Assembly (NCBI GenBank): GCA_013373625.1
Contig: JABXHM010000047.1
Location: 1 to 64,000, forward strand
Direction of reading: 5' to 3'
Source: Alteromonadaceae bacterium
Lineage (GTDB): Bacteria; Pseudomonadota; Gammaproteobacteria; Enterobacterales; Alteromonadaceae
Length of the DNA stretch: 64,000 bases
Shown here: one piece after another, positions 8,604 through 17,837 of the stretch
How the letters are laid out: each line of letters begins with the position of its first letter
Numbering within the stretch: position 1 is the first letter of the stretch
Program-made: the position numbers and the translations under genes
Notes under the pieces: generated by a model
What the model saw: only the letters and a program-made list of their open reading frames with translations
What the model was told of the DNA's origin: nothing
Databases searched by the model: none

Positions 8604-9374
8604 ATGAAGTTGCTTCGCATGCTAATTGCCGCTGCAGTTGTGATCGCAGCCCCGCTATACGGACAAGTTAACCACCTCGCACAAAACAAAACGCCGCTAT
8701 TTCTCGATAATGCGAGTCCGCAAGTCATAGCGCTTTACCAGAATATGTATAACCCCCAACCTGGCCCTGAATGGGCGCAAATGCTAATAAACCAGGCAGA
8801 AGATATATTTGCCAACGTAGAGCATCTTGATTTACCTGCCGTGATTGTGGCTGCTATGGCGATGCAATACGCCAACGAATTTAAACCTCAGCAGGTTGAG
8901 AGTTTGTACGAGACAACGAAACAACATTTGCGGCACTATTTTTTGCTGAGACATTACTTTTTTAGTTGTTTATTGCCCGGGCGCGCCAAAATCGATGCAT
9001 CCATAGACGCGATTCGTATATCCCAGGGGGCGCCGAAAGCGTTTTACAATGCGCTTGTGTCTATTAACTCCCATGAACTCAAAAAAGATGAGGGGCTGGT
9101 TAAAATAGCGCAACAAAAATATGGCAAAGTAAAGCCAGTCACACTCTTTCATGCGCTGTTGTATCTTGAGTTAAAGCAACTTACGATCAAAGATGGCCGG
9201 ATCGTCGCGTTACTATTGAGAAATTTGGCGCTGGCATATAACCAGAAACACATGGTCGAACATGAATTAGTTGTTATCCGGGTTATCAGAGAGTTAGAAA
9301 TAGAAGGCGTGTTGCCGGTAATTTCTTCGCCAGAATCGGTGTACAGTTATTTAATGGTCCATAATCGAAAATAG
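8604..9374 (+). CDS. Secreted protein of unknown function
   Basis: The family is not recognised. The product (256 residues from ATG 8604) opens with a clear signal peptide, MKLLRMLIAAAVVIAAPLYG, with likely cleavage after YGQ or thereabouts. The mature part is mainly helical, with no cysteine-rich or catalytic motif that could be named. Alternative in-frame starts are GTG 8586 and ATG 8589; 8604 is preferred because it starts the signal peptide cleanly, although the AAGG before it is close. It sits alone after the rpsO terminator, in the place where pnp would normally be found, and reads in the same direction as the kinase 250 bases downstream. Confidence 0.6.
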   Translation: MKLLRMLIAAAVVIAAPLYGQVNHLAQNKTPLFLDNASPQVIALYQNMYNPQPGPEWAQMLINQAEDIFANVEHLDLPAVIVAAMAMQYANEFKPQQVESLYETTKQHLRHYFLLRHYFFSCLLPGRAKIDASIDAIRISQGAPKAFYNALVSINSHELKKDEGLVKIAQQKYGKVKPVTLFHALLYLELKQLTIKDGRIVALLLRNLALAYNQKHMVEHELVVIRVIRELEIEGVLPVISSPESVYSYLMVHNRK

Positions 9375-9432
9375 TCCTGTCAGTCTATACCAATCCGCCA
9401 CCTTACCAATGACCTGAACAACGTGATATCTA

Positions 9433-9552
9433 ACCGGTATTTCAGAGATTACACCGATAGCCATGTGCTGTTTCGCATCAGCAACTACTGTTCAGTGGCG
9501 TCTGGCTTCACGGCGATATTTCTCTATACTCTGAGTAAGTAGAAATACCGGT
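9433..9552. repeat. 11-base inverted repeats 98 bases apart
   Basis: ACCGGTATTTC at 9433-9443 is perfectly repeated in reverse complement at 9542-9552. The 120-base unit lies between two genes and has no coding potential. It could be a small non-autonomous element or a folded leader for the downstream kinase gene; no target duplication was identified. Confidence 0.35.
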
Positions 9553-9622
9553 AAACCAATGAACTGTGGTTTAATATATGATACTGGCGCTGAGTGCCTG
9601 AAATTCACGGCGCGCAGGATAA

Positions 9623-12334
9623 ATGATCAATAAAGGGTGGTTATCATTGTTTATATTTCGTAGCAGATTTACGAAGTCGCTCTGGCTGCCTATGTTAGTC
9701 ATTATTGCCGGTTACTTTTTTGCCTCTCACCGTAATACAGCGTTTCTTATTGAGCGTGAAAGTCAAATTGCTGAAGCCCTTGATAATCGGTTAGAGCAGG
9801 TTAGCGGAGCAGTAAGAGAGCGTGTAGGTCTATATGGGTATGGTTTATCGAGCTTACACGGGTTAATTTCAGCGCTTGGGGTAAATAATCTGCAATATGA
9901 GCATATGGATGCTTATGCCAAGAGTCAGAATTACCGGGTCAATTACCCCGGTGCCCGGGGATTCGGTTTTATTCGCAGGGTAGAGCCTGACAACCTTCCC
10001 GGATTTATGGCTTTTGCCAGAGAAGACCGTCCCGATAATGTGTTTGAGCTGAGAAGCCTGAGTACCCATACCAATAGTAAATTCATTATTCAGTATATTA
10101 TGCCTGAGCAGGATAACCTGCAGGCCATTGGCCTGGATATTGGTTCAGAAGCTATGCGTCGGCGCTCGGCTGAAGCAGCCGCGATGTCTAATACAATTCG
10201 ATTAACAGCGCCTATTACGCTGGTTCAGGCCAACAAAAAACGTCTGCAGGGCTTTTTAATATTGCGACCTGTTTACACCGGTGTGACCGTTCCAAACACC
10301 CCTCAAGAGCGCCTGTCTGCGGTGACAGGCTGGACCTATGCGCCGCTGTTAATTGATGAAATTCTTTCTTCCGTTAGTGGGCTTAGGAATGATGTTGCGT
10401 TAACCATCGTTGATAATACCGGTACTGAGCCTGTAACGTTTTTTGATACACGTGATGAATCGGTAATCGCGAGTCTGCAAACCAATAGAAATCTTCAGTT
10501 GTACGGCAGAAACTGGCAAATACAGCTTACGCCGAAGCCGTCTTTTATTGATTACCTGCGATTGCCAGATAAAAACCAGGCCTTTAGTAATGCAATGGCG
10601 GTGGCGGTTAGTCTGGCACTGATTATTTTCAGTTTGCAGCTTATTCTGGGGCGTCTGGCAGAGAAAAAACGTTATGAGCAAGAGTTAGCAGAGGCGAATC
10701 AGCGTGCCCTGGAAATGAACAATGAACGTCTTGAAAACGAAGTGGCAGCGCGAACCCATGAAATTGCACAGGCCAATATTTTACAGCGAAGCATTTTAGA
10801 AGGTGCGGGGTATGCCCTGATCGCAACCGACACCACCGGTATTATTACCGTATTCAACCCGGCGGCCGAGCGCTTACTAGGGTACTCTGCGGGTGAAGTA
10901 GTAGGCAAGATAACGCCAGGCTCTTTTCATTTGGTGGATGAAGTAGTGGCTCAGGCAGAGTTACTCTCGCAAGAGTTTGGCTATGCAATAAGTCCTGGTT
11001 TTGATGTGTTTATTACTAAGGTGAATAATGGTCAGACTGATACTAATAACTGGACCTATGTTCGCAAAGATGGTTCTCATGTACCGGTTCGCTTAAGTGT
11101 GACCAGTTTGCTTGATGAGAATGGGGTTCAATTTGGCTATTTGGGAATTGCGTTTGACTTAACAGCCCAGTTAAAAAGAGAAAACGAGTTATCTAAAGCA
11201 AAGTTACAGGCAGAAAAAGCGAATGAAGCAAAGTCGAGCTTTTTGGCCAATATGAGTCATGAGATACGTACGCCGCTAAATGGTATTTATGGCACATTAC
11301 AATTATTGCGTAAGGTTGTCAGTACCGAACAGGACCGCAATCTGCTTGAAAAAGCGACTTTTGCGACACAAAACTTAAGTCGGATAATCAACGACATTCT
11401 TGATTTTTCGAAAATTGAAGCAGGTAAAATAAGTATTGAAGCGCATCCATTCGTGCTGTCCAGGATGCTGGAAACGTTACAATCTGATCTGGCCATGATG
11501 CTGGAAGAAAAGCCGGTTGTGTTATCTGTTGTCAACGAAACCAGAATGGATCATTGGGTTGGCGATGCTGTCAGAGTGCGCCAGGTGTTATTGAATATCG
11601 GTACCAACGCGATTAAATTCACTGAACAAGGCCAGGTTTCGATACGGGTAACGCAGGTTAACAATACAGCGCTATGCTTTGTTATTCAGGATACAGGGGT
11701 AGGCATGTCTGAGACGGCTCTGCAACGGCTATTCCAGCGGTTTGAGCAAGCAGACTCATCGACTACCCGTAAATACGGTGGCACTGGCCTTGGAATGTCG
11801 ATTTCGCAATCGTTAGTGGCATTAATGGGCGGTGAAATCAGTGTACAGAGTCGCCCCGGAGAAGGTTCGACATTTACAATAGTATTACCGCTTGAACAAG
11901 CGTCTGAAAAGGTTGAGTCTGAATCTAGTGAGAGTGACTTTACTGAGGTGAATACCGCATCTTGTGACCTTACCGGCCGTACTGTATTGGTTGCCGAAGA
12001 CAACGACATCAATCGATTAGTACTCAAGTCAATGCTTGAAGAGACTAACGCCAACGTGTTTTTTACTGTAAACGGCCTGGAATCCGTTGAATTTGCTAGC
12101 CGAAAGTGCCCGGATATTACCTTAATGGATATTCAAATGCCGGAAATGGACGGGATAGAAGCGTGTAAACGTATAAAGCAGCAACATCCGGAGGCTTTGA
12201 TCATTGCTGTGACGGCTAATGCTATGACCCAGGATATCGAACAGTATAAACAAGTTGGCTTCGACGATTACCTTTCAAAACCCATAGACATTAAGCTATT
12301 GTTCGAAGTGCTTAATCGGCATTTCGCCAATTAA
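9623..12334 (+). CDS. CHASE-domain hybrid sensor histidine kinase
   Basis: This 903-residue inner-membrane sensor probably detects an extracytoplasmic ligand and phosphorylates a partner. In order it has an N-terminal membrane segment (WLPMLVIIAGYFFA), a periplasmic CHASE domain around residues 80-300 (GARGFGFIRRVEP), a second membrane segment near 330-345 and a short coil. A PAS domain follows around 390-510 (LLGYSAGEVVGKI), then a HisKA with phospho-acceptor H546 in SHEIRTPLNG, an HATPase_c (GGTGLGMSIS), and a receiver with D836 in TLMDIQMPEMDG. There is no Hpt domain, so a separate phosphotransfer protein is needed for a full relay. No response regulator gene is adjacent, so its target is unknown. 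All catalytic residues appear intact. Confidence 0.93.
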   Translation: MINKGWLSLFIFRSRFTKSLWLPMLVIIAGYFFASHRNTAFLIERESQIAEALDNRLEQVSGAVRERVGLYGYGLSSLHGLISALGVNNLQYEHMDAYAKSQNYRVNYPGARGFGFIRRVEPDNLPGFMAFAREDRPDNVFELRSLSTHTNSKFIIQYIMPEQDNLQAIGLDIGSEAMRRRSAEAAAMSNTIRLTAPITLVQANKKRLQGFLILRPVYTGVTVPNTPQERLSAVTGWTYAPLLIDEILSSVSGLRNDVALTIVDNTGTEPVTFFDTRDESVIASLQTNRNLQLYGRNWQIQLTPKPSFIDYLRLPDKNQAFSNAMAVAVSLALIIFSLQLILGRLAEKKRYEQELAEANQRALEMNNERLENEVAARTHEIAQANILQRSILEGAGYALIATDTTGIITVFNPAAERLLGYSAGEVVGKITPGSFHLVDEVVAQAELLSQEFGYAISPGFDVFITKVNNGQTDTNNWTYVRKDGSHVPVRLSVTSLLDENGVQFGYLGIAFDLTAQLKRENELSKAKLQAEKANEAKSSFLANMSHEIRTPLNGIYGTLQLLRKVVSTEQDRNLLEKATFATQNLSRIINDILDFSKIEAGKISIEAHPFVLSRMLETLQSDLAMMLEEKPVVLSVVNETRMDHWVGDAVRVRQVLLNIGTNAIKFTEQGQVSIRVTQVNNTALCFVIQDTGVGMSETALQRLFQRFEQADSSTTRKYGGTGLGMSISQSLVALMGGEISVQSRPGEGSTFTIVLPLEQASEKVESESSESDFTEVNTASCDLTGRTVLVAEDNDINRLVLKSMLEETNANVFFTVNGLESVEFASRKCPDITLMDIQMPEMDGIEACKRIKQQHPEALIIAVTANAMTQDIEQYKQVGFDDYLSKPIDIKLLFEVLNRHFAN

Positions 12335-12474
12335 TTCTTTTTTTGTGGCACTGCAAAGTTAAAAAGCAGACAACAACGTGTATAGGTGACATTTCTGCAA
12401 CGGAATTTCTGTGTTGTCTATTAAGTATTTAGGGATTACACTTGTAATCAACTCTTTCGGCTTAGAATTTAAAG

Positions 12475-13182
12475 ATGAAACCCGCTAATTTCGTTTTATT
12501 CTTGTTTATCCTATTTTTGTGTGGTTGTGCTAACAATCCCACCATTTACGTTTACGCAAAGTATTTAAACAGTACCGAAAAAGAAAAAATTAAAGCCGTT
12601 TTTGTAGGTACTGATAAATACCGTGTTGAGTTAAATGAGTTAGACCTGCCGACCACCATAGCCAATAATACGCTGCTGTATTCGCCCTTGTTGCGCGATC
12701 CGAATGCCATTGAGTCTGTCGCTGAACTAGCTGCGATAGCCGGATATCCTGTTCAGCGAACGCAAGGTTTAACACAAGGTAATCACTGGTATACAAAAAA
12801 CTCCCTGGCGCTTTTTCTGTTACCGTCAAATCGCAATGCCAGGCAAGGCCTGTTCCTGCAAGACTTAGTCAATAAGTACGAAGCTAAACACTGTGAGCCG
12901 GCAAATTCACTCTTATTAGCTAAAGATGGGTCGTTTAAGCTTATCAGTGAATCGGATCAGGATGCGGGCAATAATGACCTTCATAGCGGAACATGGAAAT
13001 ATCGCCAGTATCCCTATGTCGAATTACAGTTATATGGTTCGTCGTATGCGGATTACTATTTTCAAATAAAGCAATTTGAAGGTGCAGATAAAGTGAGTGC
13101 AATACAGTTCATCGAATTGGTCTCTTTGAATGCCGATATGCTACCCGAAGGGTGTTCGTTTATTGTCGGTACCAGACTATAA
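12475..13182 (+). CDS. Lipoprotein of unknown function
   Basis: The 235-residue product has a lipoprotein signal: a short hydrophobic N-terminus followed by a lipobox LCGC with C18 as the lipidated residue. The first half (IYVYAKYLNSTEKEKIKAVF) resembles the small alpha/beta folds seen in other alteromonad lipoproteins, but no named family is recognised. It lies 140 bases after the CHASE kinase in the same direction and is followed by a convergent patatin gene. A weak AAAG precedes the ATG. Outer-membrane or periplasmic location is inferred from the lipobox only. Confidence 0.7.
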   Translation: MKPANFVLFLFILFLCGCANNPTIYVYAKYLNSTEKEKIKAVFVGTDKYRVELNELDLPTTIANNTLLYSPLLRDPNAIESVAELAAIAGYPVQRTQGLTQGNHWYTKNSLALFLLPSNRNARQGLFLQDLVNKYEAKHCEPANSLLLAKDGSFKLISESDQDAGNNDLHSGTWKYRQYPYVELQLYGSSYADYYFQIKQFEGADKVSAIQFIELVSLNADMLPEGCSFIVGTRL

Positions 13183-13258
13183 GTAAATATCCACAGGCCC
13201 CGGCATACAGTTGCGCGAGAGTCACTCTCTGATCATTTGCACACAGGTTTTGCCGGGG

Positions 13259-14254
13259 TTACTTAAACAGCGCTTCGACATGACAACTACTCGATTTGCC
13301 CAGGTTGTCGGCATGTTGCTGAAGCCACTGATCAGCGCTGTCTTCGCCAGCTTCACGTAAGCTGTCCAAAAAGCGTTTACGGTTATCAAACTTAGTTTCG
13401 CTGCTGAGCGATGCCAGCAAATCGCCATTAGTCAGTAAATGAGTTCGTAGCTGCTTTATTCGCTTTTCTATTTTACCCAATAACCAACGACGATTTCCGA
13501 TAACCTTTCTAATAGTAGCAATGGCATGCATTTCACGCATAAAGTGACTGTGAAAACCGATTTCTGTAATACGGTCGTCAATGTCATCCTTGCTGGTGGG
13601 CAAGGCTTCTCGCTGAAGTGGTTGCAGTAGCACGATCATTATGTCTTTGCTTTGACATTCATGAATGAGTGGGAAAATAGCCGGATTGCCAGAATAGCCG
13701 CCATCCCAATAGTGTTTTTGATTAATTTCAATGGCCTTGTAAACATGTGGTAAACAGGCGGAGGCAAGTAAATGATCTGTCGTTAATTCTTTGTTTTCAA
13801 ATAATATTAGTTTGCCAGTGCTGACTTCTGTGGCGGCAATAAATAAACGAATTGGTGAGTTTGCGTGTTGCAGTTTACTAAAATCAACGTGCTTAGGAAT
13901 AATATCCCGTAACGGATTGACATCGAACAGGTTCACATCATAAGGTGAGAGATATTGAAAAGCGCCTTGCCACCACTTGGTGACCGATGACTTCATTTCA
14001 CCAGGTATTTCGAAGCCTACATCCTGCGCTGCAACATCATACCAAAAATCAGCGAGAGACTGGCGGGCACCTTCGGCACCATTTTTTCGCCATCCTTCAG
14101 CCAGCATTACCGCGTTCATTGCACCGGCGCTTGCACCACTTATACCCTCAATTTTGATCCAGGATTCATTCAGCAGGCGGTTTAACACGCCCCAGGTAAA
14201 GGCGCCGTGGGCGCCGCCACCCTGTAATGCTAAAGATAGTGATACTGTCTTCAT
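13259..14254 (-). CDS. Patatin-like phospholipase (RssA-type)
   Basis: Patatin-family enzymes are serine acyl hydrolases with a Ser-Asp dyad that act on phospholipids or other acyl esters. The 331-residue product shows the oxyanion-hole motif QGGGAHGAF, the nucleophile elbow GASAG (S42) and the DGG motif (YWDGGYSGNPA) that supplies the Asp. The start is set at ATG 14254, after GGGAG; an in-frame extension to 14317 is not supported. A basic C-terminal region of about 100 residues after the patatin domain has no named similarity. No signal peptide is seen, so it is probably cytoplasmic. Substrate unknown. Confidence 0.9.
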   Translation of the reverse strand: MKTVSLSLALQGGGAHGAFTWGVLNRLLNESWIKIEGISGASAGAMNAVMLAEGWRKNGAEGARQSLADFWYDVAAQDVGFEIPGEMKSSVTKWWQGAFQYLSPYDVNLFDVNPLRDIIPKHVDFSKLQHANSPIRLFIAATEVSTGKLILFENKELTTDHLLASACLPHVYKAIEINQKHYWDGGYSGNPAIFPLIHECQSKDIMIVLLQPLQREALPTSKDDIDDRITEIGFHSHFMREMHAIATIRKVIGNRRWLLGKIEKRIKQLRTHLLTNGDLLASLSSETKFDNRKRFLDSLREAGEDSADQWLQQHADNLGKSSSCHVEALFK

Positions 14255-14385
14255 AATATTACTCCCTGTGATTTGCTGCGTCGCAGCATCAAGAGTAATC
14301 AATACGAGGTAAAACAAAAAAAGGATGATTTAACGGCTAAAAAATAACCAAAAGGTGTCAGCCCGCTTGCGCGGGCGAGAGGAGA

Positions 14386-15189
14386 TTATTGTCCGGCTGA
14401 TGAAGCCGGTCCGGGTGTGCTGTTACCCGAGGGCGAGCTCACTACTTTCGTGGCCAGATCACGCAGGTTATTCTCAAGCGTGGCAATACGGCTCGAAAGG
14501 GCATTATTACGCTGCTCTAACAAGGCGAGTTTGTCGCCAAGGTTTTTAATTGCTTGCTGACGCTCACTGTCGGTAGCAGCTACTTGCTCCATTTGCACAT
14601 TAATGGCAAGCATTTCATCAGATACGGTTTCAATACTGGAGCTCAAACTTGCTAATTGCGTTTTTTGGCTATCCAGGTTTCGCGCAACCTGCGATACAGA
14701 TTCCTGCATGGCTTTTTTGTCACTGGCAACACGGTCAGTAAGATCGGCAATTTCTTTTTGGTTTCGGCGCCAGGCAGACGCCCAAAGCTTGTCCATTTGC
14801 TCCCACAACTCTGCGCTTTTATTGGTGAGCTCGGTTACCTTAACCTGCAAAGCAACCGTTGACTCGCCCATTTCTTCACCAGTAGCCGAAAGCTTATTTT
14901 CTAGTTGCTGTATGCGGTTGCTGGCGCTTAACAGGGCATCTTGCTGTGTTTGCGTTACAGTAAATAAGTAGCCAGCAGCTCCACAGCCCGCAATGGCTAC
15001 TAATAACGCAAATACAGCCCAGCCTGATCCTGAACCGCCGCCAGACGATTTTTGGGGCTCAGACGAACCAGAATTGCTTGCTGGACTCGCCGAACGGGTA
15101 GCCGGTGAGGTTTTAGATTGAAAGCCTCTGCGATCTTCTTCATCGAGTCGTATTGTCGGAAAATCATCGTCTCTCGAATTATTAGCCAT
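14386..15189 (-). CDS. Single-pass membrane protein with long coiled coil
   Basis: The family is not recognised. The 267-residue product has a hydrophilic, Ser/Gly/Pro-rich N-terminus of about 55 residues, one membrane helix (WAVFALLVAIAGCGAAGYLF, about 57-76), and then a coiled coil to about residue 250 that ends in a Ser/Pro/Gly tail. The layout resembles HemX-like or cell-division-associated coiled-coil anchors, but sequence similarity was not established. The start at 15189 follows AAGAGGGA; an upstream in-frame ATG at 15207 lacks a better site. A GC-rich hairpin (around 14360-14375) lies just downstream. By topology the coiled coil should lie in the periplasm. Confidence 0.75.
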   Translation of the reverse strand: MANNSRDDDFPTIRLDEEDRRGFQSKTSPATRSASPASNSGSSEPQKSSGGGSGSGWAVFALLVAIAGCGAAGYLFTVTQTQQDALLSASNRIQQLENKLSATGEEMGESTVALQVKVTELTNKSAELWEQMDKLWASAWRRNQKEIADLTDRVASDKKAMQESVSQVARNLDSQKTQLASLSSSIETVSDEMLAINVQMEQVAATDSERQQAIKNLGDKLALLEQRNNALSSRIATLENNLRDLATKVVSSPSGNSTPGPASSAGQ

Positions 15190-15324
15190 ATTCCCTCTTA
15201 ATAACAACTTTGGCGCGATTTACGGTAAAAATGATTTACGGTAAAAATCAGGCGCTTTGGCCTTGTAATGATGTTATCGCTATTTAGTTTGCAATACCAT
15301 TAGATGACCGCAATTTTTGGTAAA

Positions 15325-16050
15325 TTACCAGCTAATTGGTGCATAGGTGGGTGTTTTATCACCAATACTGCCTTGTTGATGCATCTCGATGAGGTCTTGT
15401 TGTAAGCGGGTTCGATATTTTTTTACTTCCAGCCATTTATTGTTAAGGGTTGGCACCAGTTCGCCTTGCGTCTCTAAATCCAACAACGTGCCTAGCTTTG
15501 CGTAATGCTGATACAGCTTTTCGGCCTGCGCATTCTCAAAGGCGGTAATGGCCTGTGTTGGCGGTACAGGAGGTTGTTGTTGCTGCCATTGATGCAACGC
15601 TTGCTGTAAGTAAACCGCAAGGTTTTCTGCTGACTCGTTGTGGGCATTTTGCCAACGCACCAGAGACGCCCGGTTAACGACTTGTTGCGTAGCAGGGTCG
15701 ACTAATAACAGGGTTGGTGTGGCAAAGTAAGCAGGGTAATCAAACTGCGCTAGCGAGGATTGTTTGTTTTCTAAAAAACCAACGTCGATTGTGACAAGCT
15801 CGATATTGTTTAATGGCGACTTCAGAGGTTCTGACTGCATGAAGTCGGCCAATGCGCGGGAATCATGACACCACTCGGCGCCAAGCACTACCGCCACTAA
15901 GGTGGCCGAATACCTGGCGCTGCTGAGCGCCTCGTTTAGCACAGCGTGTTCATTGTCGTGCTGCACGTAAAAAGATGACTGCGTAGCAGCCATCATACCA
16001 GGGCTGAACATAAGCAAAATAAAGCCTATACAGCATGTGAACTGGCGCAT
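15325..16050 (-). CDS. Exported thioredoxin-fold protein with a single active-site cysteine
   Basis: The 241-residue product has a signal peptide (MRQFTCCIGFILLMFSPGMM) and a thioredoxin-like domain with LGAEWCHDSRALADFM, the place where thioredoxins have WCxxC. Only the first cysteine is kept (WCHDS), so it cannot form the usual CxxC disulfide. The later FATPTLLLVDPATQQV has the cis-proline segment (ATP). The start codon overlaps the stop of the upstream GNAT-nitrilase gene (TAATG), so the two are translationally coupled. A monothiol role in thiol handling is possible but not shown. The C-terminal 80 residues are unassigned. Confidence 0.8.
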   Translation of the reverse strand: MRQFTCCIGFILLMFSPGMMAATQSSFYVQHDNEHAVLNEALSSARYSATLVAVVLGAEWCHDSRALADFMQSEPLKSPLNNIELVTIDVGFLENKQSSLAQFDYPAYFATPTLLLVDPATQQVVNRASLVRWQNAHNESAENLAVYLQQALHQWQQQQPPVPPTQAITAFENAQAEKLYQHYAKLGTLLDLETQGELVPTLNNKWLEVKKYRTRLQQDLIEMHQQGSIGDKTPTYAPISW

Positions 16051-17603
16051 TAGTCTTCTCCACCTAACCACTCAACCCGGTACAGATCTCTGCGGCGGTC
16101 GAGGTAGTTTCGAACTGACCCTTCATTCTGAAGTTTAGTGAGTTTATCTAAATCCAAATCAACAATGAGTGTCATCTCAGTGTTTGGGGTTGTTTCCGAT
16201 ACGATGGCATCGTGAGGGAAGGCAAAATCTGAGGGTGAAAACACTGCAGTTTGACCGTATTGGATGTCTACGTTATCCACTTTCGGCAGATTACCCACGC
16301 TACCGGCGATGGCGACGTAACACTCGTTTTCGATAGCCCGGGCCTGAGCACAACGACGAACCCGCAGGTATCCGTTTTTCGTATCTGTCCAGAACGGTAC
16401 GAACAAAATTTGCATTTCCTGCTCAGACAAAACGCGTGCTAGCTCCGGAAACTCTACGTCGTAACAAATCAGGATACCGATTTTGCCAAAGTCGGTGTCA
16501 AAACAGCGCAGATAATTTCCGCCTTTCATGATCCAGTCTTTTTTCTCATGCGGGGTGGGGTGAAGTTTATACTGGCTTTCAATCGTGCCATCGCGCTTAC
16601 ACAGGTAACTGACATTAAACAGTTCGTCATCTTCGATGACAGGCACTGAGCCAGCAATAATATTAATATTGTAAGATACCGCTAAGCGTGATGTGGATGT
16701 GAGAATTTCATCGGTATATTCAGCCAGATGCCAAATAGCGTCGATAGATGATTCAGACTCTGACAACCCCATTAATGGTGCGTTAAAAAACTCTGGGAAA
16801 AGCGCAACATCACAGCCATAGTCAGACAAGGCATCGACGAAATATTCAACTTGTTGGAGTAACTCTTCAACATTTTCGAAATAACGCATTTGCCATTGCA
16901 CACAACCAATACGGGCTGAGCTCTTTTTACCGCCTATTAGTTGGGGGTTGCCTGGTTCATAATAAATATTATGCCACTGCAATAACGTTGCATAACCTTT
17001 TGATGCCTTGTCCTCGGGCAAATAGGCCTGCATGATCTGTTTAACTTCAAAGCCGTTAGAAATCTGGAAGGTCAGAATGGGATCGTAAACATCCTTAGCT
17101 TTAACCCGCTCAATATATTCATATGGCGTGATCTCTTTGGCATATTTAGCATAGTTTGGAATGCGACCACCAGCCATAATTGACTTTAAATTGAGATTGC
17201 GACACAACTCTTTACGGGCTTCGTAAAGACGTCTGCCAAGACGTAGGCCCCGGTATTCTGGCGATACAATAACTTCAACGCCATACAACACATCGCCGTT
17301 TGGATCGTGCGTGGTCAGATACGCATCGCCGGTAATTTCATCGTAGGAGTGTTTATCGCCAAACTGGTCGTAATCGACAATGACCGAAATAGCAAACGCC
17401 ACGACCTTACCTTTGTCTTCAATACAAATTTGGCCATCAGGGAAAGTGGTAATTTGTGCTTTGTAATTTTTATAGGGCCATGCGCCGCCAACATTGCGGT
17501 ATACATCATCCATAAGCTCTTTGACATCCTGATAATCATTGAGTGTCAGGTGACGCAGATCCAGGTGATGTTCGGTATCTTCTGTATAGGTTTCTTCGCT
17601 CAT
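16050..17603 (-). CDS. GNAT acetyltransferase fused to a carbon-nitrogen hydrolase (nitrilase superfamily)
   Basis: The 517-residue protein joins an N-terminal GNAT domain (residues about 15-220; VEVIVSPEYRGLRLGRRLYE holds the acetyl-CoA loop) to a C-terminal nitrilase-type amidohydrolase. The Glu-Lys-Cys triad of the latter is visible: Glu in FPEFFNAP, Lys in SQYKLHPTP and Cys380 in ILICYDVEFPEL. The fusion is a known but functionally unassigned family (B. subtilis YhcX type); an amide-hydrolysing plus N-acylating role is inferred. The open frame extends to 17753, but MSEETYTEDTEHHLDL at 17603 is the usual family start. It is followed, with TAATG overlap, by the thioredoxin-fold gene, and both are transcribed away from the oxygenase gene. 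Confidence 0.92.
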   Translation of the reverse strand: MSEETYTEDTEHHLDLRHLTLNDYQDVKELMDDVYRNVGGAWPYKNYKAQITTFPDGQICIEDKGKVVAFAISVIVDYDQFGDKHSYDEITGDAYLTTHDPNGDVLYGVEVIVSPEYRGLRLGRRLYEARKELCRNLNLKSIMAGGRIPNYAKYAKEITPYEYIERVKAKDVYDPILTFQISNGFEVKQIMQAYLPEDKASKGYATLLQWHNIYYEPGNPQLIGGKKSSARIGCVQWQMRYFENVEELLQQVEYFVDALSDYGCDVALFPEFFNAPLMGLSESESSIDAIWHLAEYTDEILTSTSRLAVSYNINIIAGSVPVIEDDELFNVSYLCKRDGTIESQYKLHPTPHEKKDWIMKGGNYLRCFDTDFGKIGILICYDVEFPELARVLSEQEMQILFVPFWTDTKNGYLRVRRCAQARAIENECYVAIAGSVGNLPKVDNVDIQYGQTAVFSPSDFAFPHDAIVSETTPNTEMTLIVDLDLDKLTKLQNEGSVRNYLDRRRDLYRVEWLGGED

Positions 17604-17837
17604 TAAACGCTCGTCAAAATACGACAATAAATTGCAAGCAACATAGCATGATGCAATGTTTGGCTCCAGTCTTAACCGTACTTCCCGGCTGGGAATTTTC
17701 GATAAGCGGCAGGTTTTGAGATCGTTTACATGCCACACTGTCAAAATAGTCATGCAGATTGCATAAATTGCTTGCTACTTGAGGGCATTAGGTATATTTA
17801 GACTTTCTTTATTTCGATTGGATTTCCTGCTTTAACA

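Noticed and set aside
13198-13258. CCCCGGCA / TGCCGGGG inverted repeat considered as a bidirectional terminator
   Set aside because: The loop is 45 bases long and no T-run follows.
13259-14254. Patatin genes considered as effectors of an anti-phage (CapV-type) system
   Set aside because: No nucleotide cyclase, CD-NTase or other defence gene is adjacent to either patatin gene.
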